A DNA stretch of 64,000 bases from Nothophaeocryptopus gaeumannii. Its lineage: Eukaryota > Ascomycota > Dothideomycetes > Mycosphaerellales > Mycosphaerellaceae. The DNA lies in assembly GCA_031771865.1 (NCBI GenBank), contig JASISA010000010.1, positions 2,418,001-2,482,000 of the forward strand, read 5' to 3'. The position numbers and the translations under genes are program-made. The notes beneath the pieces were generated by a model. The model was not told the origin of the DNA. It searched no databases and saw nothing but the letters and a program-made list of their open reading frames with translations. Of this stretch, positions 1-9,150 are shown one piece after another (the first letter of the stretch is position 1; every line of letters begins with the position of its first letter).

Positions 1-767
1 TCGAAACCAGCGACCAAGACATTGGCTAGAGCCAAGAGGCCCATGCGACCTTCGTGTTCTTCGTCGAATTTTCGCAACATACGACTGGCGACCAGCTCAC
101 ACAGAAGGGCGCGTGTGATGTTCACAGTCTGATGATGAGCCTGATACGACTGCTCTCGCAAGAACTGGGCCCGGTTGACAAGCAGGCAGAAGACAACAGA
201 GACATCATCCGGGTCGTACAGGTGGTCCACCAGCGGCCGAACAACAGCAACGTTCATGCGCGGAGTCTTCAGCTGATCCAAACTGTATGGATCATCTATA
301 CTGGCAATCACCAGACGCCTGATCTTGTGTATCGTGGTGTATACTGGCAGATCTCTGTGCGGATTCGGCGCCCGCGGGTCGTCATTCTTTCGCGGCGGAT
401 AGCAGCCATCGTCATCTGCCTCTTCATGCTCGCCAAGCAGCGTCTCCTGCTCTTCCCTCAGTCGCGCTTGTCGCAATGCTTCAGATATGTTCTTGGAGCT
501 CGTGCCTCTGATCGTGTTCCGCTTTGGCAGCTGTGGTCGGACATCGGGGAAGGTAATGTGCTGCGAACTCGAACTCGCACTATCGCCGTTGTCATCATCG
601 TTGGTCTCAATACGCTCGAGCTCGTCATTGCCTTCGTTACTATCGCGGCGGAGGTCTTCAGTGCCGATGATAGATGGTTCGCCGCCCCGGTGAGCCGAAT
701 CAAGCCATTGAGTGATCGGCCTCTGCGAACCTGACGCGTCGGGAGACGGCGTCGCGTTGTTGTCCAT
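1..767 (-). CDS. YVC1: YVC1-like vacuolar cation channel, N-terminal part (runs off the window)
   Basis: An open frame starts at an ATG at 767 on the minus strand and runs without a stop off the left edge, giving about 255 residues. The first 125 residues are acidic and Ser-rich. They are followed by a conserved stretch beginning VYTTIHKIRRLVIASIDDPY and later containing VVRPLVDHLYDPDDVSVVF and LLCELVASRMLRKFDE. From memory of the family, this resembles the cytosolic N-terminal region of fungal YVC1, the TRP-type vacuolar channel that releases calcium from the vacuole under hyperosmotic or mechanical stress. The membrane segments and pore would lie beyond the window, so channel function itself cannot be seen. 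The family call rests on the N-terminal motif alone. No intron is evident. Upstream is an 860-bp gap shared with the divergently oriented hydrolase gene. Confidence 0.65.
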   Translation of the reverse strand, partial: MDNNATPSPDASGSQRPITQWLDSAHRGGEPSIIGTEDLRRDSNEGNDELERIETNDDDNGDSASSSSQHITFPDVRPQLPKRNTIRGTSSKNISEALRQARLREEQETLLGEHEEADDDGCYPPRKNDDPRAPNPHRDLPVYTTIHKIRRLVIASIDDPYSLDQLKTPRMNVAVVRPLVDHLYDPDDVSVVFCLLVNRAQFLREQSYQAHHQTVNITRALLCELVASRMLRKFDEEHEGRMGLLALANVLVAGF

Positions 768-1629
768 CTACCGGCTCCTTAGAACTATCCTTCGCTGCCC
801 GTCAATATTCATCTTCGCGCAGTCGACAAGGAGGGAAAGAGATGAGCAGTGCGGTATACTTCAAGCACAATAGCAGGTGCTTTTGGCCGACGAAGGGACG
901 AGTGGGGTTGCTGCTGCCAACCTGAAGCTCGAACGGTACGTCCGCTCACCCTCTACGTGCCCATGATGCTGGAACAGGGCGGAGGCAAGCGGCATGGCTA
1001 TATCCTTTGTACTCTGCATTCCAATCATCTGCGCGCGATTAACGGCAGAAGTAAAAAGCCTCATTAGTATCACGCGTAACGTACAAAGAAGGAAACACAG
1101 CAGATAAGTACAACAGAGATAGCTGAATAACCCGCAGCCAAGCTTCGGCATCTGGACACGGTGGCAGGTAGGCGATGTGCGTGGGTGGAGTATACAACCA
1201 GAGTTGAACAATCAGGCGTCCAAGACGAACAAAGACACTGCCTCGGGTTCCCAGGCGAGCACCGGCCGACAGCAACCAGCCGATCACCAGTGGGCCTCAG
1301 ACTCAACTTGGATCCAGACCCAGACATAACCTCCAACAGTGCCGGGAGCGAACACGCATTCGGACGCGAAACAATGCTGTATCCCGAGCTGCTTCAACGG
1401 AATGGTCAAGTAGGAATGAATTGGCGTATTCATTAAAGTGCATTCTGCCCCTGATACATCTCACGAAGCGTCAAGCGGAGACCTCTTCTTACCCTCGCCC
1501 GGAATTGTACGAGCAGCGGCAGGCCGCGACTGCCGTGCTGGACAATTGCATAAATCTACCTCATCTCCTCTGGTATCTCTTCTGAGAACGTCCTCCCAGA
1601 AATTCCATACTTCGTAGCTCAAGGGCAAG
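768..1629. other. Intergenic region between divergent genes
   Basis: About 860 bp separate the channel gene (minus) from the hydrolase gene (plus), so both promoters should lie here. Short open frames occur on both strands but none has family resemblance, coding-like composition or supported introns. I see no repeat or RNA gene. Confidence 0.5.
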
Positions 1630-2787
1630 ATGGCAGTCGATTATCAGAAGATGGATTCCTCTCAATGGCCGACCCTGGCCGAGATCGATCCTGAGTTCAA
1701 GGCAGTCAGTCATAAGAGTATATGGGCAGTCTCCCGAATGGATTGCTAACTTCGACTCAGCTCGTTGACCAAGGCCCAATACCGGCTCCGCCGCTGAATG
1801 ATGTCTCGCAGATTGCCCCAACGCGAGCCATGATGGAGAAGATGATGAACAGCATGCCATTTCTGGCCGATCTCGACCGGACTGGAGTACACGAAGAGCG
1901 CATCAATGTGCCTACCAGAGATGGGTACCAGATGGATTGCATCTTGTACAAGCCTGCCTCGAAGCCCGCGACTTCTGGTCCCTTGGCTGTGCTTTACCAC
2001 GGAGGCGGCTTTGTGTAAGTATCGTCAACCCGTGCAACCCGCCAACTCCATGCTGATGTCAAGAAGTGTGGGATGTCCAGAGATGGAAGCCACTCCAGCG
2101 GTCCACCTCGTCCAGAAGTACAACGCCGTAGTCATCAGCGTCCACTACCGAATGGCGCCCGAGCATCCTTTCCCAGGCCCTATCGAAGATGGCTGGGACG
2201 CTTTGCAATGGGTACACCTATCGACATAGACTGACACTCTTCTCGACTGACAATCTTGACAGTGCGCGATCAACGCCTCTTCTCTCGGCGCAGATCCGAC
2301 CAAAGGTTTCCTCATCCACGGCTCCTCAGCAGGAGGCAACATAGCCGCGGTCCTCCAACATCTCGCTCGCGACAACAATCTCTCCCCATCTTTGACAGGC
2401 ACCAGTCTCTCCTACCCTGTGATCTGCACTTCGGACTCTGTACCCGCGTCCATGGCCCACGAGCATACTTCTTTTGTGCAAAACGCCGATCCACCTGGCC
2501 AGCTCAAAGCTGCAGGTATGATATTCATGAACGAAGTATACAAAGCTGACAAAGGAAGTGAACTGTTCAATGTGTTGAATTGGCCCAAGGAGAAAGGAGG
2601 ACACAAGGGTTTGCCGAAGACGTACGTGCAGGTTTGTGGTCTAGATTGCCTGAGGGATGATGGGCTGTTGTATGAGAGGGAGTTGAGAAGGGCTGGGACG
2701 GAGACGAAACTTGATGTCTATCCCGGAAATGCGCATGGGTTTAATAACTTTAGTCCGCAGCTGAAGGAGGCGAGGAGGTTTGTGTAG
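1630..2787 (+). CDS. Alpha/beta hydrolase (HSL-type, fold-3), C-terminus cut by an in-frame TAG
   Basis: The gene model has four exons: 1630-1704, 1761-2014, 2064-2211 and 2263-2787. All introns are GT-AG and the product is 333 aa. The ATG at 1630 is the first in frame, and the introns (56, 49 and 51 nt) join without breaking the frame. The hormone-sensitive-lipase hallmark HGGGF forms the oxyanion hole and GSSAGG carries the nucleophilic Ser. A later DCLRDD segment probably holds the acid, and HGFNNF holds the catalytic His. The enzyme should hydrolyse small esters or lactones; the substrate is not visible. The frame ends at a TAG just after EARRFV, but the same frame continues with DQKNAFAWMLGGK to a TGA at 2827-2829, which resembles the usual end of this family. 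The printed stop therefore looks like a late nonsense change or a readthrough site that leaves the catalytic core intact. Confidence 0.85.
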
Positions 2788-3078
2788 GATCAGAAGAACG
2801 CGTTTGCGTGGATGTTGGGTGGGAAGTGAGAGACAGGTGAGATCGGTGGAGCGGTTGTCTTGACGAGCAATACAGAGTGACATTGATTCACCACATAAGG
2901 TTATATCTCCAGCATGGTCGATATGGAATAGAGGTGACATTAGCGGCCAGTCCCATTGCAGATCAGAACATAGAAAGCGGTCTTCTCGAAGCAAAAAGTA
3001 AAAATATCACCTCTGCTTTCACACATCAAACTCGAGTACCTCAGCTACCACAAACCTTTCAAACCAATTGCAAGAAGC

Positions 3079-3082
3079 AAAA
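3079..3082 (-). terminator. Pol III T4 terminator of the tRNA-Ser gene
   Basis: Four T residues on the minus strand begin 9 nt after the discriminator base. This is the normal position and minimal length for RNA polymerase III termination, and it supports transcription of this tRNA gene by Pol III. Confidence 0.55.
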
Positions 3083-3090
3083 GAACAAGC

Positions 3091-3247
3091 CGCTGAGGAC
3101 AGGATTCGAACCTGCGCTGTTGGATCCGTCAGTATGAAATGGATGGAACTGTGGAGAGAGGTAAACATACCGCCCGAAGGCATCAGATAGCTGGAATCGA
3201 ACGAAGCGAATTCAAGTCTGACTCGTTAACCACTCCGACACCTCAGC
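3091..3247 (-). tRNA. tRNA-Ser(UGA) with a 22-nt anticodon-loop intron and a 54-nt GT-AG insertion
   Basis: Read on the minus strand, the acceptor stem GCTGAGG pairs fully with CCTCAGC, followed by discriminator G. The D arm is TCG-GAGTGGTTAA-CGA, and the A box is intact. The anticodon stem TCAGA/TCTGA closes loop CTTGAA+A with anticodon TGA at 3214-3212. A 22-nt intron (3210-3189) sits after position 37, the canonical place. The variable arm GCC-TTCG-GGC is the long type expected for serine. The T arm GCAGG-TTCGAAT-CCTGT carries the B box. Between the variable arm and the T arm lie 54 extra bases (3170-3117) that start GTATGT, contain ACTGAC near the end and finish CAACAG. Removing them leaves the usual two-base junction. 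Exons are 3247-3211, 3188-3171 and 3116-3091, giving 81 nt before CCA. A T4 run follows downstream. Confidence 0.85.
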
Positions 3248-4184
3248 ATGGGGTACATTTGAGAACGGTGTGAATCTGGACATCTATGTTGACGTGGAAA
3301 ATCGGGTGCGATGTGGAGGGATGTGTGGAAGTTGGATGGGCTTGGCGGAGTTCGAGAAGCGACTTCCAAACTTTCACACTCACACTCCACTTGCAAATCC
3401 TCGGTCTGCATCAAAAAAGACATCGGAAAAATACATCAAGGAGTAGAAGAACGAAGATTGATTGAAGTCTGTGATTGCAGTCCGAAATATACACTTCGGA
3501 ATCCGAGCAGACGCCACGACCGCCGGTCCGGGATCTCTTGCTCACTCGCGTCAATACGCGTTTCCCTCTCCATCACCGCCCGAACAGCACATTCCCTCTA
3601 ACGATGAAGGGAGACTGCTGTTCGTAGTGGGCGGGAAACTTGACTTCGTGAGCATAACTACCGGTAAGACATCTTGTTCACCTAATCTCGGCTTGATCTG
3701 TTCTAGTCCTCTCACTCATGAGCTATTTCAAAAATGGGCCTGGGAAGAGCTGGGTGGTATTAGAGAATTCAGGGATATCTGGGATGAGAATGAGAAGAAG
3801 AGGACACAGCGGAGATGGGAGCGAATGCTCTGACGCACATGCTTGACGCAGACGAGGTAGATTTGGAAAATCGGATAGGAAGGACTATCCACAATCAAGT
3901 ATGCGAATGAGACACTTGGTTCAGAAGCTGGATAAACAGAATTGCTCTCGCCATTGCGAGAACAGTTGGAAGTGTACATTGCTCTGGTCAAAGTGAGTGG
4001 TGAAGGCGATCGGGTGGCTTCGACAGAAAGAGTGCATTTGGCGCCTGGCGAGGACTCTGAGTTACGAGATCGGTGCTTGAAAGGAGCCTGTCGCGACTAC
4101 AACACTACAGAGTCACAATGTCAACTTTTTAGGTCGACTGGATCTTCGACTGCTTACAGATACATCGCTAACATGCTGTGCCTA
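3248..4184. other. Gene-poor stretch upstream of the oxidoreductase
   Basis: No gene can be supported here. A plus-strand open frame of about 120 codons ending at 3833 has no ATG at its start, and its charged tail (WAWEELGGIREFRDIWDENE) does not match a family I recognise. It could be a relic exon. No repeats stand out before 4185. Confidence 0.4.
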
Positions 4185-4289
4185 ATCTGGCATCAGAGCC
4201 CTGCCGGATTTGGCACCAAGACATTACCGAATTTGGCACCAAAATATGCAGTACATGCTGGACGCAGAGAAAGGCGGGGAGAGCTATAA
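4185..4289 (+). promoter_or_regulatory. Three direct repeats at exact 23-bp spacing and a TATA-like box before the oxidoreductase gene
   Basis: The near-palindromic 12-mer ATTTGGCACCAA occurs at 4208-4219 and 4231-4242, with a diverged copy (ATCTGGCATCAG) at 4185-4196. The starts are exactly 23 bp apart, about two helical turns, so bound proteins would face the same side. A TATAAG element lies at 4284-4289, about 70 bp before the ATG at 4359. This arrangement suggests an operator for a dimeric regulator of the downstream enzyme. The factor is unknown and the assignment is inference. Confidence 0.45.
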
Positions 4290-4358
4290 GTGTCTTGCCT
4301 CGCTATTTTTCAGCTGCGCAACTTTCTTCACAGGTCTCTTGTTTCCTCAATACTGATC

Positions 4359-5970
4359 ATGCCTCGGCCGTCTGAGGCTTTCAACCTTCACCCACGAACG
4401 CACGGGTTCGAGACCCTCAAAACGCACGAGTTTGATGTGATTTGCATTGGCTCAGGATGGGCAGCGCGACAATTAGCCAAGCAGGTCGTCAAAGCCAATC
4501 TCACAACCCTCATTATCGACAAAGAGCTTTTCGGGGGTAGTACCAAGCCTATTGAAAACCACTCTCTGCGTCCTACATCTGCTGACTCAGATTCCAGGAG
4601 ATTGTCCCTTCTGGGCTTGCGTCCCAAGTAAGCTTCTCCTCCGCTCAGGAGAAGCATTGGATGCTGCGAAAGCAGTTGGCGGTGCTAGAGAGCGGATCCT
4701 AGATCCCAAGGAAGCTGGAGTAGACGTCGCGGGGACCTTTTCCAGAAGAGACGCGAAGATAGATAACAAAGATGATACCAAAGTCTTGGTTCCCAGTGTG
4801 GAATCCTTGGGCACAGTGCTCCTGCGCGGGTTTGCGAAGCTCACAGGCGTGCAAAAGGTCCAGGTCACCGATATCAAAGGGTCCTCGATTGAGCTCACAG
4901 CACGTTTGGCGGTTGCCATCTGCACTGGCAGCGAAGCTACGATTCCCGAGTCAGTAGCATCTGTTGACCCGTGGACTCCTCGAGATGCGACCAGTGCGAC
5001 CTATGCCCCGGAACATCTGATCATCATGGGGGCAGGAGCGGTCGGATGCGAGACTGCCACTACTTATGCTGGTTTCGGCAGCAAGATCACCCTCATCAGT
5101 TCTTCCGACGAGCTGCTTCCTTCGGTGGATCCAGAGGCTGGCAAATTGGTTCGAGCTGCTTTGGAGAAACAAGGCGTGACTGTTATTACCGGGACTAAAG
5201 TGACAGGCGCATCGAAGAAGCATGGCCAGGTCGAAGTAGCACTCTCCAATGGCCAGCGTGTCTCTGGATCTGAATTGCTGGTTGCCGCTGGTCGTAGAGC
5301 TGTCTTCGATATCGGGCTCGAGAAGCTCGGCGTGTCTTTGCAGGGGAAATATATCGAAGTTGACGAATCTCTGGGTGTCAAGACTCCCAATGGAGGTCAG
5401 TGGCTCTATGCGCCAGGTGATCTGAATGGGAGATCGCCTTTCACGCATGGTGCGAAGTATCAAGGACGCATCGCAGGAAACGCAATCATAGCGAGGGCCA
5501 AAGGTGGCGAGCAACTGAAGAAGCCCGATATTTGCGTAGCGAAGGCGGATCACTTCGCGATGCCGCAGGTGGTTTTCACGAGTCCAGTGGTCGCATCTGT
5601 TGGCCTCACTCGAGCCAGCGCCGCGAAACAAGGCAGGTCAGTCCGAGAAGTCACCAGCAATGCTTGGACTATCGGTGGTATGTGCCATTCAGATACCTTG
5701 CCTAATGGCTGGGCGCAGTGGTATGTGGAATCTCTTTGTCTGTTCAGTTCATGCGATTTCAGGTCAACTAATTTGAAAAACAGGCTTATAGACGAAGACG
5801 AACGTCTCGTTGGCATGACCCTGGTTGGGGAAGATGCAGCCGAGCTGCTACATGCAGGGACCGTCGCAATCGTGAGTAGGATGAAGATCGCGGATATGGT
5901 GCACTGCGTTCCCAGCTTCCCCACTATGAGCGAGGTGTACTTGAACCTGCTTGAAGCGGCTGGGTACTGA
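4359..5970 (+). CDS. FAD-dependent pyridine nucleotide-disulfide oxidoreductase (mercuric reductase-like)
   Basis: The model has three exons: 4359-4536, 4598-5720 and 5784-5970, for 495 aa. The ATG at 4359 begins MPRPSEAFN. The first intron joins the frame precisely into FGGDCPFWACVPSK, which holds the redox-active Cys pair of class I enzymes. The FAD Rossmann motif is DVICIGSGWAA near residue 25. The NAD(P)H motif is IIMGAGAVGCE, followed by the FAD contact LYAPGDLNG near residue 325. The C-terminal dimerisation domain ends VPSFPTMSEVYLNL. In dihydrolipoamide dehydrogenase the matching spot reads HPTLSE; here the catalytic His is replaced by Phe, as in related uncharacterised mer-like enzymes. 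The true electron acceptor is therefore uncertain. The second intron is 63 nt, a multiple of three without a stop, so retention would add 21 residues near the C-terminus. Confidence 0.88.
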
Positions 5971-6616
5971 ACAGCGAGCTCTGTTGTTTAGAGGAGGCCT
6001 CTCCATCTGTGAGCAGGTCGCCATGCCATGGAGCTAACCAGGATGAGCTCCCGCTTTGCTGTAATCTCCAATATCTCCAACTGACCCCCATCAGCTCCAC
6101 GTTTGCGATAGGCGTGTGCGTGATGTGGAAACAAGCAAGTTGCTGACAAAGCTTGGCTGACTTGACGTTCCTAGTTCTCGGACGCCTCTTGCTCTTCACT
6201 TTCTCCTCTTGTCGCTTGTGGCTGAAGATTGATGAGTCCAGTCCATCACTTTTGACCAGTGTTCATGGATGTCCCTTGGTGAAAATATCGCCCGCCATGA
6301 GGAATCTGATCTCGGTCGAGACGCTCCAACTCTCCAACTGCATTCGCCTCTTCCCTGCAACTCTCAGCTGTCTTTGCTTCGAGGCGCATGCGGACAGATC
6401 CAGTCTGACGCTGTTGATCAGTATTCACATATGTACTTCGATGAAGGCATCGCCGAGATGAGGAATCTAATTTCGCGAAGAATCTGGCAATGCGTAGAAT
6501 CTTCATCTTGAAGGCGCAAGCCAGATCAGGTTCAATGATCAGGTATAACACTCACTCGCCCTCGGCTTTGTGCTCGTATCCTTCCTCATCCAGTCGAACA
6601 TGCAATCAGGAAGTGC
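5971..6616. other. Intergenic region with an imperfect direct repeat
   Basis: About 650 bp separate two tandem plus-strand genes. No coding region is supported. An imperfect 60-bp repeat lies inside (entered separately). Confidence 0.45.
6254..6473 (+). repeat. Imperfect direct repeat of about 60 bp, period 161 bp
   Basis: The stretches 6254-6313 and 6415-6473 align along their length. They share GA-CAGT-TTCA at one end and ATGAGGAATCT-AT-TC at the other, with many single differences between. The copies flank a spacer of about 100 bp just upstream of the regulator-like gene at 6617. This looks like an old local duplication. Function is unknown. Confidence 0.4.
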
Positions 6617-8167
6617 ATGGCGTCCCAGAAACGAGCGACCGATCAGCCCAAGAAGGCGCAGGCACTCACTTTCATTGACACCAATCCAGGACAGTCCCGA
6701 AACAAAACCAAGCAGCAGCTGGCTCGCACACAAGCGATCAAGAACGTTTTTCAAAAGAAGCGTGATGAGCTGCGGAGCGCTGGAAACAATTTCATCCACG
6801 GACGTCCAGATGTCGACGCCTGGACCGGGAAAGACGAATGGAACGCAGATGACCAGATGAAGTCGCCGCCGCGCTCCATTCCATCAGATATCAGCACGAT
6901 CAACCCTTTCGAAACACTCGCAGTAGATCCGGAATGCCTGAGGCAGCTGCTGGAGCATCAGTCTGCCGAGCACACCGGCGAACTCGACTTTAGCACGAGC
7001 AACCTCACCGAGTTTCGATTCTTTCCAAAGATCTTCGACAAAGGCCTACAAGACTCCGCGTTGGCCAACGCTCTGTGCCTCACAATTAGATTCGCGGCGA
7101 ATGGAGGGTTGTTCGACCAGGTGTGCGAAGTGAATCGCTCGAGAGCTGCCCAGCACGTTACGAGCAAGCTGTCAGATCCCGCGGAAGCTACTGCGACGAA
7201 CACGTTACTGGCGATTCTACTATTGATCGGAGTGGAGGCCCGCATTGGTGATACCGCCGCGGCCCAGTGCCATCTCAAAGGAGTTCTGCAAATCTTCAAT
7301 CTGTGCAATGAGCGCAGCGTATACCTCAGCGATCCAATCAAACGTGCAGCCTTTTGGCAAGATCTAAACACATCCACCCTGGCAGATACAGAGCGAGTAT
7401 TCAATCATGAGACATTTGCGGAGCTACACTGGCATCGCGATCCATTCTGTTCTCGAGCGTATACCATTCCTCTGGGCTTCCACCTTCGAGCTGAGCGACT
7501 TGGGGAAGACTTTCTGGAGATCGTGGGGGACATTAGCGCCTTGAATTATCAGAGCGATCGGTCGGAGTCGACGAGCAAAACTTCAATCGCTTTATTGCAT
7601 CTTGACAACCAGCGTGCCTGGATCGAATCGCGCCTCCAAGTCTTGCGCAAACAGGAGAGCGATGCTCTCCTTAGAGCTTGTATGGATGCAGCGTACTTAT
7701 GCACTGTCCAACCTATATTCACCGAGAGTGGGACAGCTTGCGCTCTGTCTTCACGTCTGTCACAGCTCTTGCTCCACGATCTGCAAGTTTGTCAATCGTG
7801 GCAAGAATGGGATCAGCATGTTGAGCTGCTATTGTGGGCCATATCTGTCGGGTTCTCTTTCACAAAAGACGAGAATACGCGAGAGGTCTACCTGGCGCTT
7901 TGGCGAGGACCATACGGCCTAATTTTACAGCAGCTCCAGCGAGCAGACTTTGAGTATCATCTCGGGCATTTCATCTGGCCGGCAGAAGCTTCGCGATCGA
8001 GATGTGAGGCCCTCTGGAACGAGGTGACTGCTACCTTGCCTGGACCGGTACGACTGGGCGAGCTCGTGGATACTGCCAATAACCAGTACGGTGGTGAGGA
8101 GGATGTTAGTTTTGGTGTTTTCCAACTGCCAGATCCATCTCCAACATTCAAAGAGGCTGGCGAATAA
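6617..8167 (+). CDS. Fungal-specific regulator-like protein (Fungal_trans_2 type) without visible DNA-binding domain
   Basis: A single exon of 516 aa starts at an ATG with CATGG context. The N-terminus carries a basic segment (ALTFIDTNPGQSRNKTKQQL) typical of a large group of ascomycete proteins that pair a short basic start with a transcription-factor-like helical region. The middle and C-terminal parts are helix-rich, with hydrophobic repeats such as NALCLTIRFAANGGL and LLAILLLIGVEARIGDTAAA, followed by a W..L motif. No Zn2Cys6 cluster or other DNA-binding motif is present, so it may act through a partner or have lost its own domain. Family membership is inferred from layout and the N-terminal motif, not from a search. 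Confidence 0.65.
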   Translation: MASQKRATDQPKKAQALTFIDTNPGQSRNKTKQQLARTQAIKNVFQKKRDELRSAGNNFIHGRPDVDAWTGKDEWNADDQMKSPPRSIPSDISTINPFETLAVDPECLRQLLEHQSAEHTGELDFSTSNLTEFRFFPKIFDKGLQDSALANALCLTIRFAANGGLFDQVCEVNRSRAAQHVTSKLSDPAEATATNTLLAILLLIGVEARIGDTAAAQCHLKGVLQIFNLCNERSVYLSDPIKRAAFWQDLNTSTLADTERVFNHETFAELHWHRDPFCSRAYTIPLGFHLRAERLGEDFLEIVGDISALNYQSDRSESTSKTSIALLHLDNQRAWIESRLQVLRKQESDALLRACMDAAYLCTVQPIFTESGTACALSSRLSQLLLHDLQVCQSWQEWDQHVELLLWAISVGFSFTKDENTREVYLALWRGPYGLILQQLQRADFEYHLGHFIWPAEASRSRCEALWNEVTATLPGPVRLGELVDTANNQYGGEEDVSFGVFQLPDPSPTFKEAGE

Positions 8168-8605
8168 TCGGAACACTCTCTGCTCTCAGAGCTGAATCTC
8201 CAACTCCATTCCACGGCATTAGCTACCGGACCCCTCAATTTGTCCGCGATCAATGTGCTCGTTCTTGAAGCACTTCGATTGCGCCTCAGCACGGCGAGCA
8301 GCTTATCGGTTTTTTCTTTCAGGCTTTGATGTTCGGGGCCAGCAGAATGCATCATCAGGCTTACAGCTGTTAGTCTCTCAGTCTGACTTGCATAGCTGAT
8401 GAACAAAGCCGATGATCTCCGAAAATTGTCTGATCCCCAAGACGCCAGAGCCGAGAAGCCATTCTCGACGACGCTCTCTGAGCTCACGCTTGCCTGCGGT
8501 GACTTTAGCCGGCCACATCTGCCAACTGGCCCACACTCTTATAGCTTTAACAACGCCGCCCATGACAAGCTCTGCGGTGTTGTGCACCTTGCGAGTAAAC
8601 CTTGA
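8168..8605. other. Degenerate or non-coding stretch before the P450 relic
   Basis: No gene is supported. Some of this stretch may be the decayed upstream portion of the P450 pseudogene, but no frame shows a convincing I-helix or earlier P450 motif. Confidence 0.35.
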
Positions 8606-9150
8606 GTGCGGTTTTCCATCGCGACGGAAAACGACAACGCTGCGCTTGAAGCGACTGTGATCAGTAACAGAGTCGCGAAGGGTATGAAGTACCTACAGGC
8701 ATGCATCCGGGAAGCCTTACGGCTGCAAAATTTACATCCTTCTTTCATTTCAAGGCAGGTCCCACCTGGCGGCGACTGGATAGGTAGCTACTCCGTACCG
8801 GCGGAAACGAGCTCCAAGCATATTCGGCCCAGACCCTGACATATTTCGTCCCGAGCGCTGGATCCTCGAAGCAGATGGCGGCGAATGCGAGTCCTCAGAG
8901 AAGCTTGTCGAGATGATGCGGACGAATGACATGGGCTGGATATACGTTCGCTACAAATGCATTGGCCAGAACATTGCGATGATGCAACACCGCAAGACCG
9001 TAGTCGATGTGGTCAGGAGATTCGATTGGACGCTTTGTGATCCTGCTCGTCCATTTGAGACGAATTCTGATTGTGCTACTTGGGTGCAGACTGGGATGTG
9101 GGTAAGATATCCGGAAAGGAGAGAACTCAACGGCTGGACGACACCCTTGT
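8606..9150 (+). pseudogene. Cytochrome P450 relic (C-terminal third, frameshifted)
   Basis: One frame reads YLQACIREALRL, the K-helix ExxR, then SRQVPPGGDWIGSYSVPAET, the normal sequence between K-helix and meander. After a small deletion and frame change near 8820, a second frame reads FGPDPDIFRPERW, the PERF-like motif, and then KCIGQNIAMMQHRKTV, the heme-binding Cys and L-helix. It ends at a TGA at 9150. The expected FxxGxRxC signature is damaged: the sequence before the Cys reads GWIYVRYKC. No start, membrane anchor or I-helix is found upstream. This is a truncated, frameshifted, non-functional copy. It is unrelated in detail to the intact P450 at 22.6-24.3 kb, whose heme motif is FGLGKHACPG. 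Confidence 0.8.

Noticed and set aside
54..734. Plus-strand open frame of 226 codons at the left edge
   Set aside because: It is the antisense shadow of the channel-like gene, whose minus-strand frame carries the recognisable motifs and a proper ATG.
3117..3170. Reading the tRNA insertion as simple pseudogene damage
   Set aside because: The insertion has donor, branch and acceptor consensus, removal restores the exact junction, and all stems, promoter boxes and terminator are intact, so random damage is less likely, though not excluded.
3462..3833. Plus-strand frame of 123 codons with a charged tail
   Set aside because: It starts at TTG, lacks an ATG and upstream exon, and no family is recognised.
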